From Odoribacter sp. AF15-53 (GTDB lineage: Bacteria > Bacteroidota > Bacteroidia > Bacteroidales > Marinifilaceae): DNA of 64,000 nucleotides. The stretch spans positions 310,001 to 374,000 of the forward strand of contig NZ_QUHC01000005.1 in the NCBI RefSeq assembly GCF_003479425.1, read 5' to 3'. The notes beneath the pieces were generated by a model. It was not told the DNA's origin and ran no database searches. It worked only from the letters and a program-made list of their open reading frames with translations. This document shows, piece by piece, positions 17,858 through 26,558 of the stretch. Numbering within the stretch: the first letter of the stretch is position 1; every line of letters starts with the position of its first letter. The position numbers and the translations under genes were made by a program.

Positions 17858-17944
17858 AACAATTGAAAATGAAAGAAACTCTTCTGGCCTTCGGCAACCT
17901 TCTCTATAAACGGGATCGCGGAAAAAGTTCTTTTCGATAGGAAT

Positions 17945-18073
17945 AACTACCCCCTCCGACTCCCCCTTACACAGGGGGAGAGTTAGTTAGAGAGTAAAGG
18001 TCTCTTATACAGGGGCGTGCTGGTTACCAAGCGGTTTCCCCGCCTGTGTAAGGAGGGGTTAGGGGTGGTAGTT
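17945..18073. mobile_element. MITE-like inverted-repeat element between btuC and btuD
   Basis: About 129 nt with imperfect terminal inverted repeats of ~31 nt: AACTACCCCCTCCGACTCCC... on the left and ...GGGGTTAGGGGTGGTAGTT on the right, each carrying CCTTACACAGG. Weaker inverted similarity extends outward (GCGGAAAAAGTTC at ~17918 against GGGACTTTTTCAGC at ~18081), so the full unit may span roughly 17880-18150. It has no coding capacity. It occupies most of the gap inside what should be a tight transport operon. Confidence 0.65.
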
Positions 18074-18185
18074 CAAATAATGGGACTTTTTCAGCGGCCT
18101 CGTGAACGAAGAAGGAGCTGGTGACGCTAGCCGAAGACGGAGAGTATTGAGAAAGATAGTGTTATTTGTTTTAAATTAGGATATT

Positions 18186-19208
18186 ATGATTTTGGATTCG
18201 GGAGAGGAACGGGCAACGATCCGGTTGAAGGATTTGTCTATCGGGTACAAGGGAAAGAACGACACGAAGGTGGTGGCGAGCGGGATTTGCACGGCGATTA
18301 ACGGGGGTGAGCTGACTTGCCTGTTAGGGGCAAACGGGGTCGGGAAGTCCACGCTGTTGCGAACCTTGTCGGCCTTCCAGCCGAAACTGGCGGGAAAGAT
18401 TGATATCTTGGGACGGGAGATCGGCACTTATTCCGACAAGGAGTTGTCGCGCACGATCGGCGTGGTGCTCACGGAGAAATGCGATGTCCGCAACATGACG
18501 GTCCGGGAGCTGATTGGTATGGGGCGTAGTCCTTACACGGGTTTCTGGGGGGCTTTGAACGGCGAGGACCGGGAGATTGTCGAGCGTTCGATCGGGATGG
18601 TGAAGATCGAGAATCTCGCTTCCCGCATGGTTCACACGCTGAGCGACGGGGAGCGGCAGAAGGTGATGATCGCCAAGGCACTGGCACAACAGACCCCGGT
18701 GATTTTTCTGGATGAGCCGACGGCATTCCTTGATTTCCCGAGCAAGGTGGAGATCATGCAGTTGCTCCACAAGTTGACACGAGAAACGGGGAAGACGATA
18801 TTCCTTTCCACGCATGACTTGGAATTGGCCTTGCAGATCGCCGATAAGATTTGGTTGATGGACCGCCAGCACGGGATCACAATCGGCACGCCGGAGGATT
18901 TGGCGCTGGAGGGGCACCTGAGTGGTTTCTTCGCCCGCAAGGGGATCGTTTTCGACATGGAAACGGGGTTGTTCCGCGTGGAGAATCAGTACACGTCACA
19001 GGTCCGTCTGGTGGGGCACGGTCAGAAGTATGCCATGGTACGCAAGGCCTTGCAGCGTAATGGCGTTTTGGCGAACCGGAACGTGGAGTCGGGGACTCGC
19101 GTGGAGACGGGTGATCTGACGACTTCCGGTTTCAAGATATGCCGGGAGGGGGAGGCCCCTGTCGAGGTGGGGAGTATCGAGGAGCTTTTGAGGAACTTGA
19201 ACAATTGA
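18186..19208 (+). CDS. btuD: Cobalamin ABC transporter ATP-binding protein with C-terminal extension
   Basis: A 340-aa cytoplasmic ATPase that powers BtuC. Walker A GANGVGKST lies at 48-56, the signature LSDGERQKV at ~150, Walker B VIFLDEPTAFLD just after, and the switch His in FLSTHDLEL. Family members are usually about 250-260 aa; here some 80 extra residues follow (RLVGHGQKYAMVRKALQRNG ... SIEELLRNL), of unknown role. It is separated from btuC by 328 nt; in some bacteria such a gap would break co-transcription, but no terminator is evident. Confidence 0.93.
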   Translation: MILDSGEERATIRLKDLSIGYKGKNDTKVVASGICTAINGGELTCLLGANGVGKSTLLRTLSAFQPKLAGKIDILGREIGTYSDKELSRTIGVVLTEKCDVRNMTVRELIGMGRSPYTGFWGALNGEDREIVERSIGMVKIENLASRMVHTLSDGERQKVMIAKALAQQTPVIFLDEPTAFLDFPSKVEIMQLLHKLTRETGKTIFLSTHDLELALQIADKIWLMDRQHGITIGTPEDLALEGHLSGFFARKGIVFDMETGLFRVENQYTSQVRLVGHGQKYAMVRKALQRNGVLANRNVESGTRVETGDLTTSGFKICREGEAPVEVGSIEELLRNLNN

Positions 19209-19318
19209 AAATAGTCCATAAAGTCCATAAGGTCTATAAGGTCCATGGACCCCTGCGGGGCGCTTTGTTTATGGCAGCATGATTACCGAATCGCTGAATC
19301 CGAAATCTTAAATCACTG
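19207..19318 (+). repeat. Dispersed intergenic repeat, copy 3 (left arm and core)
   Basis: Units of TCCATAAGG / TCTATAAGG lead to the core GGACCCCTGCGGGGCGCTTT, followed by a degenerate GGCAGC and an AT-rich tail (GAATCCGAAATC). It lacks the inverted right arm seen in copies 2 and 4. It sits between btuD and a convergent small gene. Confidence 0.8.
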
Positions 19319-19359
19319 AATAGAGTTGGCCTTGTGTGGGGAAAATAACTTGCAACCTG

Positions 19360-19572
19360 CTAACCTGCAACTTGCCATTCGCAGAAGGCGATAAAAAAAG
19401 GCAGATCCTTTTTCAGATCCGCCTTGTTTCTTTTGCGGTTATAAACTTTCTTGGACTTGTGTATCCGGTTGATGTTTACCGGTCGGAGGTGTTCCGCGAT
19501 CTCCTCCTCGCGCCGGGCTTTTCTTGCCGCCTTGAGGTAGTCGGCCCGGGTGATTTTGAACTTGTTTTTCAT
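19360..19572 (-). CDS. Small basic protein of unknown function
   Basis: A 70-aa, strongly basic protein (MKNKFKITRADYLKAARKAR ... KSKKVYNRKRNKADLKKDLP). Composition and codon use look genuine, and I recall similar short proteins as conserved hypotheticals in Bacteroidales, though no function is known to me. It is the last gene on the minus-strand cobalamin operon side, about 50 nt after the next small ORF. The Lys/Arg content suggests nucleic-acid or ribosome contact, which is inference only. Confidence 0.65.
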   Translation of the reverse strand: MKNKFKITRADYLKAARKARREEEIAEHLRPVNINRIHKSKKVYNRKRNKADLKKDLPFFIAFCEWQVAG

Positions 19573-19621
19573 GCTTCGTTTGTTTTAATTCCGGTACAAA
19601 GGTAGCAATAAAAAACGGAAT

Positions 19622-19780
19622 TTAATTTCCCCCGGCAAGCATGAAGTGTTTGTCTTTGGAGAAGGCCGTGCGGTCTTCCCGTGCGAAGAAGGGGTGGATG
19701 CAGATGGTACCGCGGGTATGGTTGGGGAGGTCGATGACGCAGCGTTTGTCGGATTGTGTCGCCCCGGTTTCTTTGTACAT
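19622..19780 (-). CDS. Possible small protein (52 aa), or relic of a longer gene
   Basis: A short frame from ATG at 19780 to TAA at 19622 reads MYKETGATQSDKRCVIDLPN, then HTRGTICIHPFFARED..., and ends FSKDKHFMLAGGN. It has a more protein-like composition than the longer His/Arg-rich 89-aa frame that overlaps it (19569-19838), which I reject. I do not recognise it. It could be a real small gene between cbiJD and the basic protein gene, or a 3' remnant. Confidence 0.4.
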   Translation of the reverse strand: MYKETGATQSDKRCVIDLPNHTRGTICIHPFFAREDRTAFSKDKHFMLAGGN

Positions 19781-19839
19781 GGAGATGCCGTTCCGTAATC
19801 TTCCTCTCCGGGAATGAAGGTAATGTATTAATTTGCAAT

Positions 19840-19996
19840 AAACAAGTATTTAATTACTTATTTACTGGATATGCAGTAGATAAGCAGTAGAAGAGCAGTA
19901 GATTAAAGAGGAGATGAAAGGGAGATGAGTGGGAGATTCCGGGGAGGAGAGGCTGTTGATCATGCGGGGGGGCGGGCGGGAGTGGTGTGACGGGGG
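19840..19996. other. Non-coding spacer with short repeats downstream of cbiJ-cbiD
   Basis: The unit GCAGTAGA occurs three times in close succession near 19873-19901, followed by GGAGATGA-like units. I see no gene or clear terminator. Confidence 0.5.
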
Positions 19997-21787
19997 TTAT
20001 TCCGGGGAGTTTTCGGGTACTAGGATGATGTCGAGCGTGGCGTGGGGATGCAGGGGGTGACAGACGTGCAGGCAGCGTTCGACGAGCAGGTTGAAGAATG
20101 CCGGGGTGTTGGCGAAGAGTTCCCAGAGTTCTCGGGCGAGGGTGAGGTTGGCGATGCGGGTGATGGCGGTTGGGGGGCAATTGCTTTTGCGGGCAAGAGC
20201 GGTGATGAAGTCCCGGTTCATGACGACGTTGCGGCTGTGGGTGTCGAGGTGGCCCTCGGCGAGCTTCACGGCCTTGCCGATCATGATGCCCATGGTGATG
20301 GCGGTGATTCCTTCCTCGTCAGCTGCGCGAAGGGTGTCGCCGATGTAGTTGCCATAGTGAACGAAGGCTTGCGGCGGGAGGTCGGGGAAGCGAGAGCGGA
20401 GGTAGTTCTCGCTCTTGGCACCGGAGTTGATGACGAGCCGGGTGCAGCCGAGGGCATGGGCTACTTGTATCTCTTTGCGTATGGAGTTGACAAAGGCCTC
20501 GGACGAGAAGGGACGGACGATGCCGGAGGTCCCGATGATGGAGATGCCGCCGGTGATGCCGAGCTTGGGGTTGAATGTTTTCAGGGCGAGTTCGCTACCT
20601 CCGGGCACGGAGATACGGACGGAGACGCCAGATGTGACGTGATGGGCGCGGAGGAGTTGCTCGATTTCGCGAGTGATCATGGCGCGGGGGGTGGGGTTGA
20701 TGGCGGGTTCTCCAATGGCGATGCCGAGGCCGGGGAGTGTGACCGTGCCGACTCCCTCGCCGGGAAGGAATCGCACGCCGGGTAGGGCGGAGAGGGTGAC
20801 CTCGGAGAGGATGGTGTAACCGTTCGTGACGTCGGGGTCGTCGCCTGCGTCTTTGGTGACACCGCAGGTGCAACTTGCGGGGGTGAACGTGCAGGAGGTG
20901 ACGGGCAGGGTTACGGTTTCGCCGTTGGGCAGGGTGATCGTGGCGGCGTGCTGGGGAACACGTGTGAGGAGGCCTTGCAGGGCGGCACGGGTGGCGGCCG
21001 TGGCGCATGACCCGGTGGTGAAGCCGCCGCGGAGGGGGAAGAATCCCGGCAGGAGGCGTTCGACACGGTAACGCAGGCCGTGTTCGCCGTTCACGATGTA
21101 GAACGTGTCGGGCAGTGCTGGGCGGCGGATGACGATAACGGGTATGTCGAGTTGCCGGGCGGCGGTGATTTTCTCGTCGTAGTGGCCGGATTCCCCGCTT
21201 TCCTTGGTGAGGATGGCTCCGGGACGCAGTTGCCGGAAAAGGGTTAGCTCGTCCTGTCCCTCGTGCCAGAAAAGGAGGTTTTCTGCGGGAAAGCCTGCAC
21301 GTTGGGCGATGTCGCGGGAGTCATCGCGGTCGAGTACCCGGAAGTGGCAGGGGTGGTGTTCCCAGTAGCGGCGCAGTTTGTCGATGGTTTGTACCCCGCT
21401 GAGGGCGAGTAGATCACGAATGTCGTGAGTTTCGAGGTAATCTATGGCCTCGTCGAAGGTGTCGCACCAGACGAGGGAATCGTCTCGTTCGGGGTAACGG
21501 CGTTCGAGGCGGATAACGGGTATGTCGAGTTGCCCGGATACCTCGCCAACCGTGGCGTGAAGGAGGGAGGCGAAGGGGTGGGCGGCGTCGATGATGAGGC
21601 GGATGTCGTGCGTGGTGCAGAAGGCGAGCATGGCGTCATGATCCATGCCTCCCGCTACGCGGGTTCCGTGCTTGCACTCGATTTGCTGGGCGTTGCCGCG
21701 GGTCGAGTAGTAGTAAGGGGTACCCGCCTGGTCAAGGACCCGGACCGCTATTCTTCCTTCTGTTGTTCCCCCGAAAATTAAGACCAT
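19997..21787 (-). CDS. cbiJD: Precorrin-6A reductase / cobalt-precorrin-5B C1-methyltransferase fusion (CbiJ-CbiD)
   Basis: A 596-aa two-domain enzyme. Residues 1 to about 245 are a CobK/CbiJ reductase (MVLIFGGTTEGRIAVRVLDQ; IIDAAHPFASLLHATVGE; ALSGVQTIDKLRRYWEHHPC; ILTKESGESG). From about 250 a CbiD methyltransferase starts (GGFTTGSCATAATRAAL; DAGDDPDVTNGY; ITGGISIIGTSGIVRPFSSE; GIMIGKAVKLAEGH). These catalyse consecutive steps (C1 methylation, then ring reduction), so fusion may channel the unstable intermediate. CbiD marks the anaerobic route. It starts 42 nt after the cbiG-cbiF stop. Confidence 0.93.
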   Translation of the reverse strand: MVLIFGGTTEGRIAVRVLDQAGTPYYYSTRGNAQQIECKHGTRVAGGMDHDAMLAFCTTHDIRLIIDAAHPFASLLHATVGEVSGQLDIPVIRLERRYPERDDSLVWCDTFDEAIDYLETHDIRDLLALSGVQTIDKLRRYWEHHPCHFRVLDRDDSRDIAQRAGFPAENLLFWHEGQDELTLFRQLRPGAILTKESGESGHYDEKITAARQLDIPVIVIRRPALPDTFYIVNGEHGLRYRVERLLPGFFPLRGGFTTGSCATAATRAALQGLLTRVPQHAATITLPNGETVTLPVTSCTFTPASCTCGVTKDAGDDPDVTNGYTILSEVTLSALPGVRFLPGEGVGTVTLPGLGIAIGEPAINPTPRAMITREIEQLLRAHHVTSGVSVRISVPGGSELALKTFNPKLGITGGISIIGTSGIVRPFSSEAFVNSIRKEIQVAHALGCTRLVINSGAKSENYLRSRFPDLPPQAFVHYGNYIGDTLRAADEEGITAITMGIMIGKAVKLAEGHLDTHSRNVVMNRDFITALARKSNCPPTAITRIANLTLARELWELFANTPAFFNLLVERCLHVCHPLHPHATLDIILVPENSPE

Positions 21788-21829
21788 GACAATTGATTTT
21801 AGATTGAATGATTTTAGATTAAGTGATTT

Positions 21830-23698
21830 TCAATTTCTAAAGAGGTGTTTGAACTGGTCGGAGTAGAGTTTTGATTGTCCCTCGCGGTTGTCGATGGCTT
21901 CACCCACGACGATCATGGTGGTGAGGGTGAGGTTGTTGCTTTTGACTATTTCCGCGAGGTGTTGGAGTTCGCCCCGGTATACGCGTTCGTCCGGCCAGGT
22001 GAGGTGGTAGCAGGCGGCGACGGGGGTGGTCGGCGGGTAGTGTTGCATCAGCTCGGATTGAACCTCGTCGACGATGGAGGCGCTGAGGAAGATGCACATG
22101 GTGCTTTGTGAACGGGCGAGCAGGTGCAGTTTTTCTTTCTCGGGCATGGGGGTGCGTCCCTCGCCGCGGGTGAGGATGATGGTTTGCACTTTTTCGGGTA
22201 TGGTGAATTGCGATTGCAAGGCTGCCGCTGCCGCCTGGAAGGAGGAGATGCCGGGGGTGATGTGGTATTTCATGCCGTACTCGTCGAAGAAGGCCATTTG
22301 TTCCTGTATGGCACCGTAGATGCACGGGTCGCCGGTGTGGAGACGCACGACGAAGAGGCCCTTGTCGTAGAATTCTTTCATGAGGGCGAATTGTTCTTCG
22401 AGGGTCATGGAGGCGGAACTGCGGACGGTGGCACCGGGTTTGGCGTAGCGCGTGAGTTCCACGGGGACGAGGCTTCCGGCGTAGAGGATGAGGTCGGCTT
22501 CTTCGAGGAAGCGTTTGCCCCTGACGGAGATTAGTTCGGGATCACCGGGGCCGGCACCGACGATCTCGATGAAGCCGGAACGTTCGGCCTGGCGGTTGAG
22601 CGCCACGGCATAGGTGTATTCGTTACCGGGTGTGTGTTGCCGCTTCTGTTTTTCGATGAGTAGGCGGGTGTTGCCAGAGCTTTTTAGGGCACAGGCTTCG
22701 GCAACGCCGTAAACGGAGGTGACCTCGAATACTTTGTCCGAGGGGTTGGGTACCTGTATGCCTTGGAGGTCGGCGGCGGTGTAGATCACGGGAATGCACT
22801 CGAAGATCTTTTCTTCCCTGCCCGGTCCGAGTTTCTGGATGGTGTGATCGAGTTCTTCTGCCAGTTCACGCACGAGTGGTTCGTCTTTTTTGAGGTCGAT
22901 AGTTGACACGTTCTTGATGGATAGCCATGATAAACGGGCTTGTTGGAGGTCGTTTTTGATGTTCCGGATCACGTCCGCGGGATCGCAGTCCTTGCGACAG
23001 CCGACGCCGAGGTGAAGCACGGCAGGACGGTAGTAGAGGGTGGGGATGCTCGTGTCGTAGATGTAGGGGGTGACGAGGATGAGTAGTTTGTAGCGGGACT
23101 GGTCGATGTCGGCGTGGTGGTAGTAGATGTCGACGTTCGAGGGTTTGGTGTGTTCGAGGTAGCGGGTGCCGCGATCCCGGATGTCGAGGAGGAGGGCGGT
23201 GGGTTTGCCCTCGATGAAGTCGGCGATCATGCGGTTGAGCGTGCCTTTTTCGTTGTCCTTGATCCAATCGAGTTCCCGGCCGAGGATGTCGAGCGGCCAC
23301 GTGTCGGTGTTGTCGCTCTGGGTGGTAATGATGTTTTCGGCGCCGATGATGTCGGCGATCATGCGGGTATACTCGTTGGCACCCCCGATGTGGCCGGAGA
23401 GAACGGATATGGCGAACCTTCCCGTGGAGTCGATGTTGATGACGGCGGGGTCGGTGGTCTTGGAGTGGAGGAGTGGAGCGATGGTTCGCACGCAGATGCC
23501 GAGGGCCCCGATGAAAATGAGGTATTTGTAGTTGTCAAATTCCTTGGCGGTGAACGAGTGGATGGGGTGTGCGGACTGGGTTTGAGGATGTGTGCCGAGC
23601 GTGTAGAGTTCCATGCCGGGAAGTTCTTGTTTTATCTTGAACGCCAGGCGGGCTGCCCGCTTGGAGGATATGATTATGGCTGCTTCTTTTTTTTTCAT
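21830..23698 (-). CDS. cbiGF: CbiG / precorrin-4 C11-methyltransferase fusion (CbiG-CbiF)
   Basis: A 622-aa two-domain enzyme. Residues 1 to ~345 are CbiG, the cobalt-precorrin-5A hydrolase that opens the lactone and releases acetaldehyde (IFIGALGICVRTIAPLL; SVLSGHIGGANEYTRMI; LGVGCRKDCDPADV). From ~365 to 610 lies the C11-methyltransferase CobM/CbiF (IEIVGAGPGDPELISVRGKR; RLHTGDPCIYGAIQEQM; ITPGISSFQAAAAAL). The two activities are adjacent in the pathway. The gene follows cobL by 4 nt and precedes cbiJD, within the riboswitch operon. Confidence 0.94.
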   Translation of the reverse strand: MKKKEAAIIISSKRAARLAFKIKQELPGMELYTLGTHPQTQSAHPIHSFTAKEFDNYKYLIFIGALGICVRTIAPLLHSKTTDPAVINIDSTGRFAISVLSGHIGGANEYTRMIADIIGAENIITTQSDNTDTWPLDILGRELDWIKDNEKGTLNRMIADFIEGKPTALLLDIRDRGTRYLEHTKPSNVDIYYHHADIDQSRYKLLILVTPYIYDTSIPTLYYRPAVLHLGVGCRKDCDPADVIRNIKNDLQQARLSWLSIKNVSTIDLKKDEPLVRELAEELDHTIQKLGPGREEKIFECIPVIYTAADLQGIQVPNPSDKVFEVTSVYGVAEACALKSSGNTRLLIEKQKRQHTPGNEYTYAVALNRQAERSGFIEIVGAGPGDPELISVRGKRFLEEADLILYAGSLVPVELTRYAKPGATVRSSASMTLEEQFALMKEFYDKGLFVVRLHTGDPCIYGAIQEQMAFFDEYGMKYHITPGISSFQAAAAALQSQFTIPEKVQTIILTRGEGRTPMPEKEKLHLLARSQSTMCIFLSASIVDEVQSELMQHYPPTTPVAACYHLTWPDERVYRGELQHLAEIVKSNNLTLTTMIVVGEAIDNREGQSKLYSDQFKHLFRN

Positions 23699-23702
23699 GG
23701 TT

Positions 23703-24887
23703 TTATTGTTTTTGTGCTTTCATTATTTCGATGGGGTTGTGGTTGTCGACGGTCAGGCGATGGCTGTCGGCGAGGGTGAGCCCGTGGCGCTCGATGCCGC
23801 GGGCGAATAGTTTCCGGCTTTCGGCGGAAACGGAGTTGAACACGATGATCCCGCCGGGAAGGAGATGTTCGTTGACGCGGCGGATGATCTCGTCCATTTT
23901 ACCACCGTGGCCGCCGATAAAGACGGCGTCGGGGGCGGGTAGGTCGGCGAGGTCGAGCCGGGTGAAGTCTCCGACGAGGGCGGTGATGCCGGGGGTGCCG
24001 AAGCGGGCGGCGTTGGTGCGGATGAGGTCGGCCCCTTCCGGGCGTTGCTCGAACGCCACGACGTGGAGGTGCGGGAACTGGAGTTTCGCCTCGATGGAGA
24101 CGGAACCGGTACAGAAGCCGATGTCCCAGAACGTGTGACGCTGGTGCAGGTCGAGCCGCGAGAGGGTGAGCAGGCGGACGGGCATTTTGGTGATCATGTT
24201 GACCCGCCCGTCGAGTAGCTCGAATTCGCTTTCGGGGATACCGAAAGGACGGGGCTTTATCTTGGTTCGTTGAAGGATAAGGCAGTTGGGAGAGCGGAAA
24301 GCGGTCGTTGTCGCCTCGCCGATCGGGAGGGTGCGGACGGTTTCGGTCTCTTCGTTGCCCAGTTCTTCGCCGACGTGCATTTCGTAGTTGTCGTACCCGT
24401 AATCGATCATGCGGGAAGCGATGGTGTCGGGCGTGTGTTGCCGATCGGTGAGAATGCCTATTTTCTCCCGCCCCTCGATGAGTGCCCGGTCGAACTCGTG
24501 CCACGGTCGTCCCGTGAGGGAAACGACGTGCATGTCGTGATACGGGAGCAGGAGGCGATGGGCGAGGGTTTGTAGCGAGTTGAACGCGGGGAATAACCGG
24601 ACGCGGGCATCGGGCAGGCGTTTGCGGATCGTGTTGGCGAAGCCGTAGAAGAGCGGGTCGCCGGAGGCGAAGACAACGATGTCCCGGTGTTGCTCGTATT
24701 GCCGGAAGACTTCATGGAGCGAGGCCGTGATGTCGATCCACTGGTGGTTTGCGGGTAGCCATTCGCGCACGATGTCATGGTGGCGTTTTCCCCCGGAGTA
24801 TATGGCGTGCGAGGCGAGGATTTCTCTTATTCGCGAGGGAAATTCCTGGTGCCTGTTGTCGTCGATGCCGATGATGGTGAAATGCAT
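23703..24887 (-). CDS. cobL: Precorrin-6Y C5,15-methyltransferase (decarboxylating), CbiE-CbiT
   Basis: A 394-aa enzyme joining CbiE (residues 1-~200; MHFTIIGIDDNRH; VVFASGDPLFYGFAN; HVVSLTGRPWHEF) and CbiT (~200-394; a class I SAM fold with FWDIGFCTGSVSIEAKLQFP and VFIGGHGGKMDEII). It methylates C5 and C15 and removes the C12 acetate carboxyl. The usual SAM motif DIGAGTGS reads DIGFCTGS here, a small change that keeps the glycines around the binding loop. It sits between cbiHC and cbiGF in the operon. Confidence 0.94.
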   Translation of the reverse strand: MHFTIIGIDDNRHQEFPSRIREILASHAIYSGGKRHHDIVREWLPANHQWIDITASLHEVFRQYEQHRDIVVFASGDPLFYGFANTIRKRLPDARVRLFPAFNSLQTLAHRLLLPYHDMHVVSLTGRPWHEFDRALIEGREKIGILTDRQHTPDTIASRMIDYGYDNYEMHVGEELGNEETETVRTLPIGEATTTAFRSPNCLILQRTKIKPRPFGIPESEFELLDGRVNMITKMPVRLLTLSRLDLHQRHTFWDIGFCTGSVSIEAKLQFPHLHVVAFEQRPEGADLIRTNAARFGTPGITALVGDFTRLDLADLPAPDAVFIGGHGGKMDEIIRRVNEHLLPGGIIVFNSVSAESRKLFARGIERHGLTLADSHRLTVDNHNPIEIMKAQKQ

Positions 24888-24889
24888 AG

Positions 24890-24963
24890 TAATGGAATTT
24901 AGAATTTAAAATGTAAAATTTAGAATGGAATGTGGCTCGTTCTAAATTCTACATTTTACATCG
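24890..24963. repeat. AT-rich inverted repeat between cobL and cbiH-cbiC
   Basis: Units of TTTAGAATT / AAATTTAGAA on the left are mirrored by TTCTAAATTCTACATTTTAC on the right around a short GTGGCTCG loop, so the 76-nt gap can form a hairpin. It belongs to the family of short A/T unit repeats seen at several sites here. Confidence 0.6.
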
Positions 24964-26370
24964 TTATAAGTCTCTCCCCGGTCGTAGTTGGGCGGCGTCG
25001 TCGAAGCAGAGGATGGCGTTGACGAGGGTGGCGGCGAGGTTGCTGCCTCCCTTGCGGCCCTCGATGACGAGCTTGGGCAGACGGGTGAAGGATTTTAGCA
25101 TGTGCTTGGATTCACGCACGTTGACGAAGCCGACGGGGGCGCCGATGACCCCGGCGGGGCGGGCTTTGCCCTGACGTGTGAGCTTGCAAAGTTCCATGAG
25201 TGCCGTGGGGGCGTTGCCGAAGACGTAAAGAGCCCCGGGGTGTTCTTCCACGGCAAGACGGATGCCCGCCTGGGTGCGGGTGATGTTGAGACGAGAGGCC
25301 ATTTCGGCCATGCGGGGATCGTCGAGGTAACATTTTACCTCGATGCCGAGGCGTTCGAGGGCCCCCTTGCGAATGCCGGATGCAGCCATGGTGACGTCGG
25401 TGACGATGGTGCGAACCTGACCGTCATGCAGGGCGGCGTGGAGGGTTTCTACCGCGTCGTTGTCGGTGTAGAGGATGTTTTCCATGTCGAAGTCGGCGGT
25501 GGTGTGGATGGCATGCAGGAGCGCCCACTTGCGTCCAAGGGGGATGTTTTTGTCCCGGAGTTCGGATTCGATGGTGCGGAAGCTGCGCATCATGATCTCT
25601 TGACCGATTCCCGTGGCACCGGCGGGTTGTTCCCGGTAGTAGCCGCGAGGGGTGACGATGAGGTTGTTCCACGTGTAGGACTGGGAGTTGCCGATGATGA
25701 CGATGGTGAACATGTCCACGTCGTCGGGATCGAAGTCAGCGAGGGTGGTGATTTTTATCACTTGTTCTTCACGCCCGGCCTGACGGATGTACCCGACGGG
25801 GGTGTCCGGTTGGCGGTGGTGAAGGAAGAGTTCTTTGAGGCGGTAGAGTTGCCAGTAGCGTCCCTCGCTCTTGGGGTTGTAGACGGCCGTTACGAAATCG
25901 GCGAAGGCGGCAGCCTCGACGCGGCGTTCGATTTTGTCCCACGGGGTCATGAGGTCGGAGAGGGAGATGATGCAGAAGTCGTGGCCGATGGGGGCTCCCA
26001 GCAGGGCGGCGGCTTTCTGGAAGGCACTGATGCCGGGGAGTATCTCGACCTCGATGTCGCTCGCTCTTTCCCGTTTCATTTCGAGGACGAGGGGGGCCAT
26101 GCCGTATATCCCGGCGTCCCCGGAGCTGACCACGCAGACGGTGATTCCCTTTTGGGCGTGGTCGAAGGCGAGAGCGGCCCGGTCTTTTTCTTTTTTCATC
26201 CCGGTGTCGATGCATTCCGTTCCGGGGCGGACGATGGATCGGATGAAGTTGAAGTAGTATTTGTAGCCGACGACGACATCCGATTGCATGATAGCCGCCC
26301 GGACGGCGGGGGTGATGTCTTCTTCGCTACCCGGCCCGATGCCGGCGACGTATATTTTCCCGTGAGTCAT
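24964..26370 (-). CDS. cbiHC: Precorrin-3B C17-methyltransferase / precorrin-8X methylmutase fusion (CbiH-CbiC)
   Basis: A 468-aa two-domain enzyme. Residues 1-~245 are CobJ/CbiH, the ring-contracting C17 methylase (IYVAGIGPGSEEDITPAVRA; VVSSGDAGIYGMAPLVLE; NPKSEGRYWQLYRLKEL). Residues ~260-468 are CobH/CbiC methylmutase (MMRSFRTIESELRDK; the catalytic His in AIHTTADFDMEN; TDVTMAASGI; APVGFVNVRESK). These steps are not adjacent in the pathway, unlike the other fusions in this operon. A repeat element fills the 183 nt between it and the PepSY gene. Confidence 0.94.
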   Translation of the reverse strand: MTHGKIYVAGIGPGSEEDITPAVRAAIMQSDVVVGYKYYFNFIRSIVRPGTECIDTGMKKEKDRAALAFDHAQKGITVCVVSSGDAGIYGMAPLVLEMKRERASDIEVEILPGISAFQKAAALLGAPIGHDFCIISLSDLMTPWDKIERRVEAAAFADFVTAVYNPKSEGRYWQLYRLKELFLHHRQPDTPVGYIRQAGREEQVIKITTLADFDPDDVDMFTIVIIGNSQSYTWNNLIVTPRGYYREQPAGATGIGQEIMMRSFRTIESELRDKNIPLGRKWALLHAIHTTADFDMENILYTDNDAVETLHAALHDGQVRTIVTDVTMAASGIRKGALERLGIEVKCYLDDPRMAEMASRLNITRTQAGIRLAVEEHPGALYVFGNAPTALMELCKLTRQGKARPAGVIGAPVGFVNVRESKHMLKSFTRLPKLVIEGRKGGSNLAATLVNAILCFDDAAQLRPGRDL

Positions 26371-26402
26371 AAGTGTATTTTTTAATGATGAGCAAAGTTA
26401 AT

Positions 26403-26558
26403 TTTTTTAGTTTATAAAGTTTATAAAGTTTGTAAAGTTTATAAAGTTCGTGGACCCCTGCGGGGCGCTTTGTCTACGGCAGCTTGTGCTGCCGTTAAAA
26501 ACTGTCCGAAGGACGCCCGTGACTTTATAAACCTTATAAACTTTATAAACTTTCTAAC
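26403..26558 (+). repeat. Dispersed intergenic palindromic repeat, copy 4 (full length)
   Basis: A left arm of 9-nt units (GTTTATAAA), the core GGACCCCTGCGGGGCGCTTT, the hairpin GGCAGC-TTGT-GCTGCC, the spacer GTCCGAAGGACGCCCGTGAC, and a right arm of inverted units (CTTTATAAAC). Same layout as copy 2. It lies inside the cobalamin operon, between PepSY and cbiHC, and its right arm runs into the PepSY stop region. Confidence 0.87.

Noticed and set aside
19569..19838. 89-aa frame rich in His, Arg and Pro
   Set aside because: Composition is unlike a protein and it overlaps both the 52-aa frame and the start of the basic small gene; it looks like a shadow.
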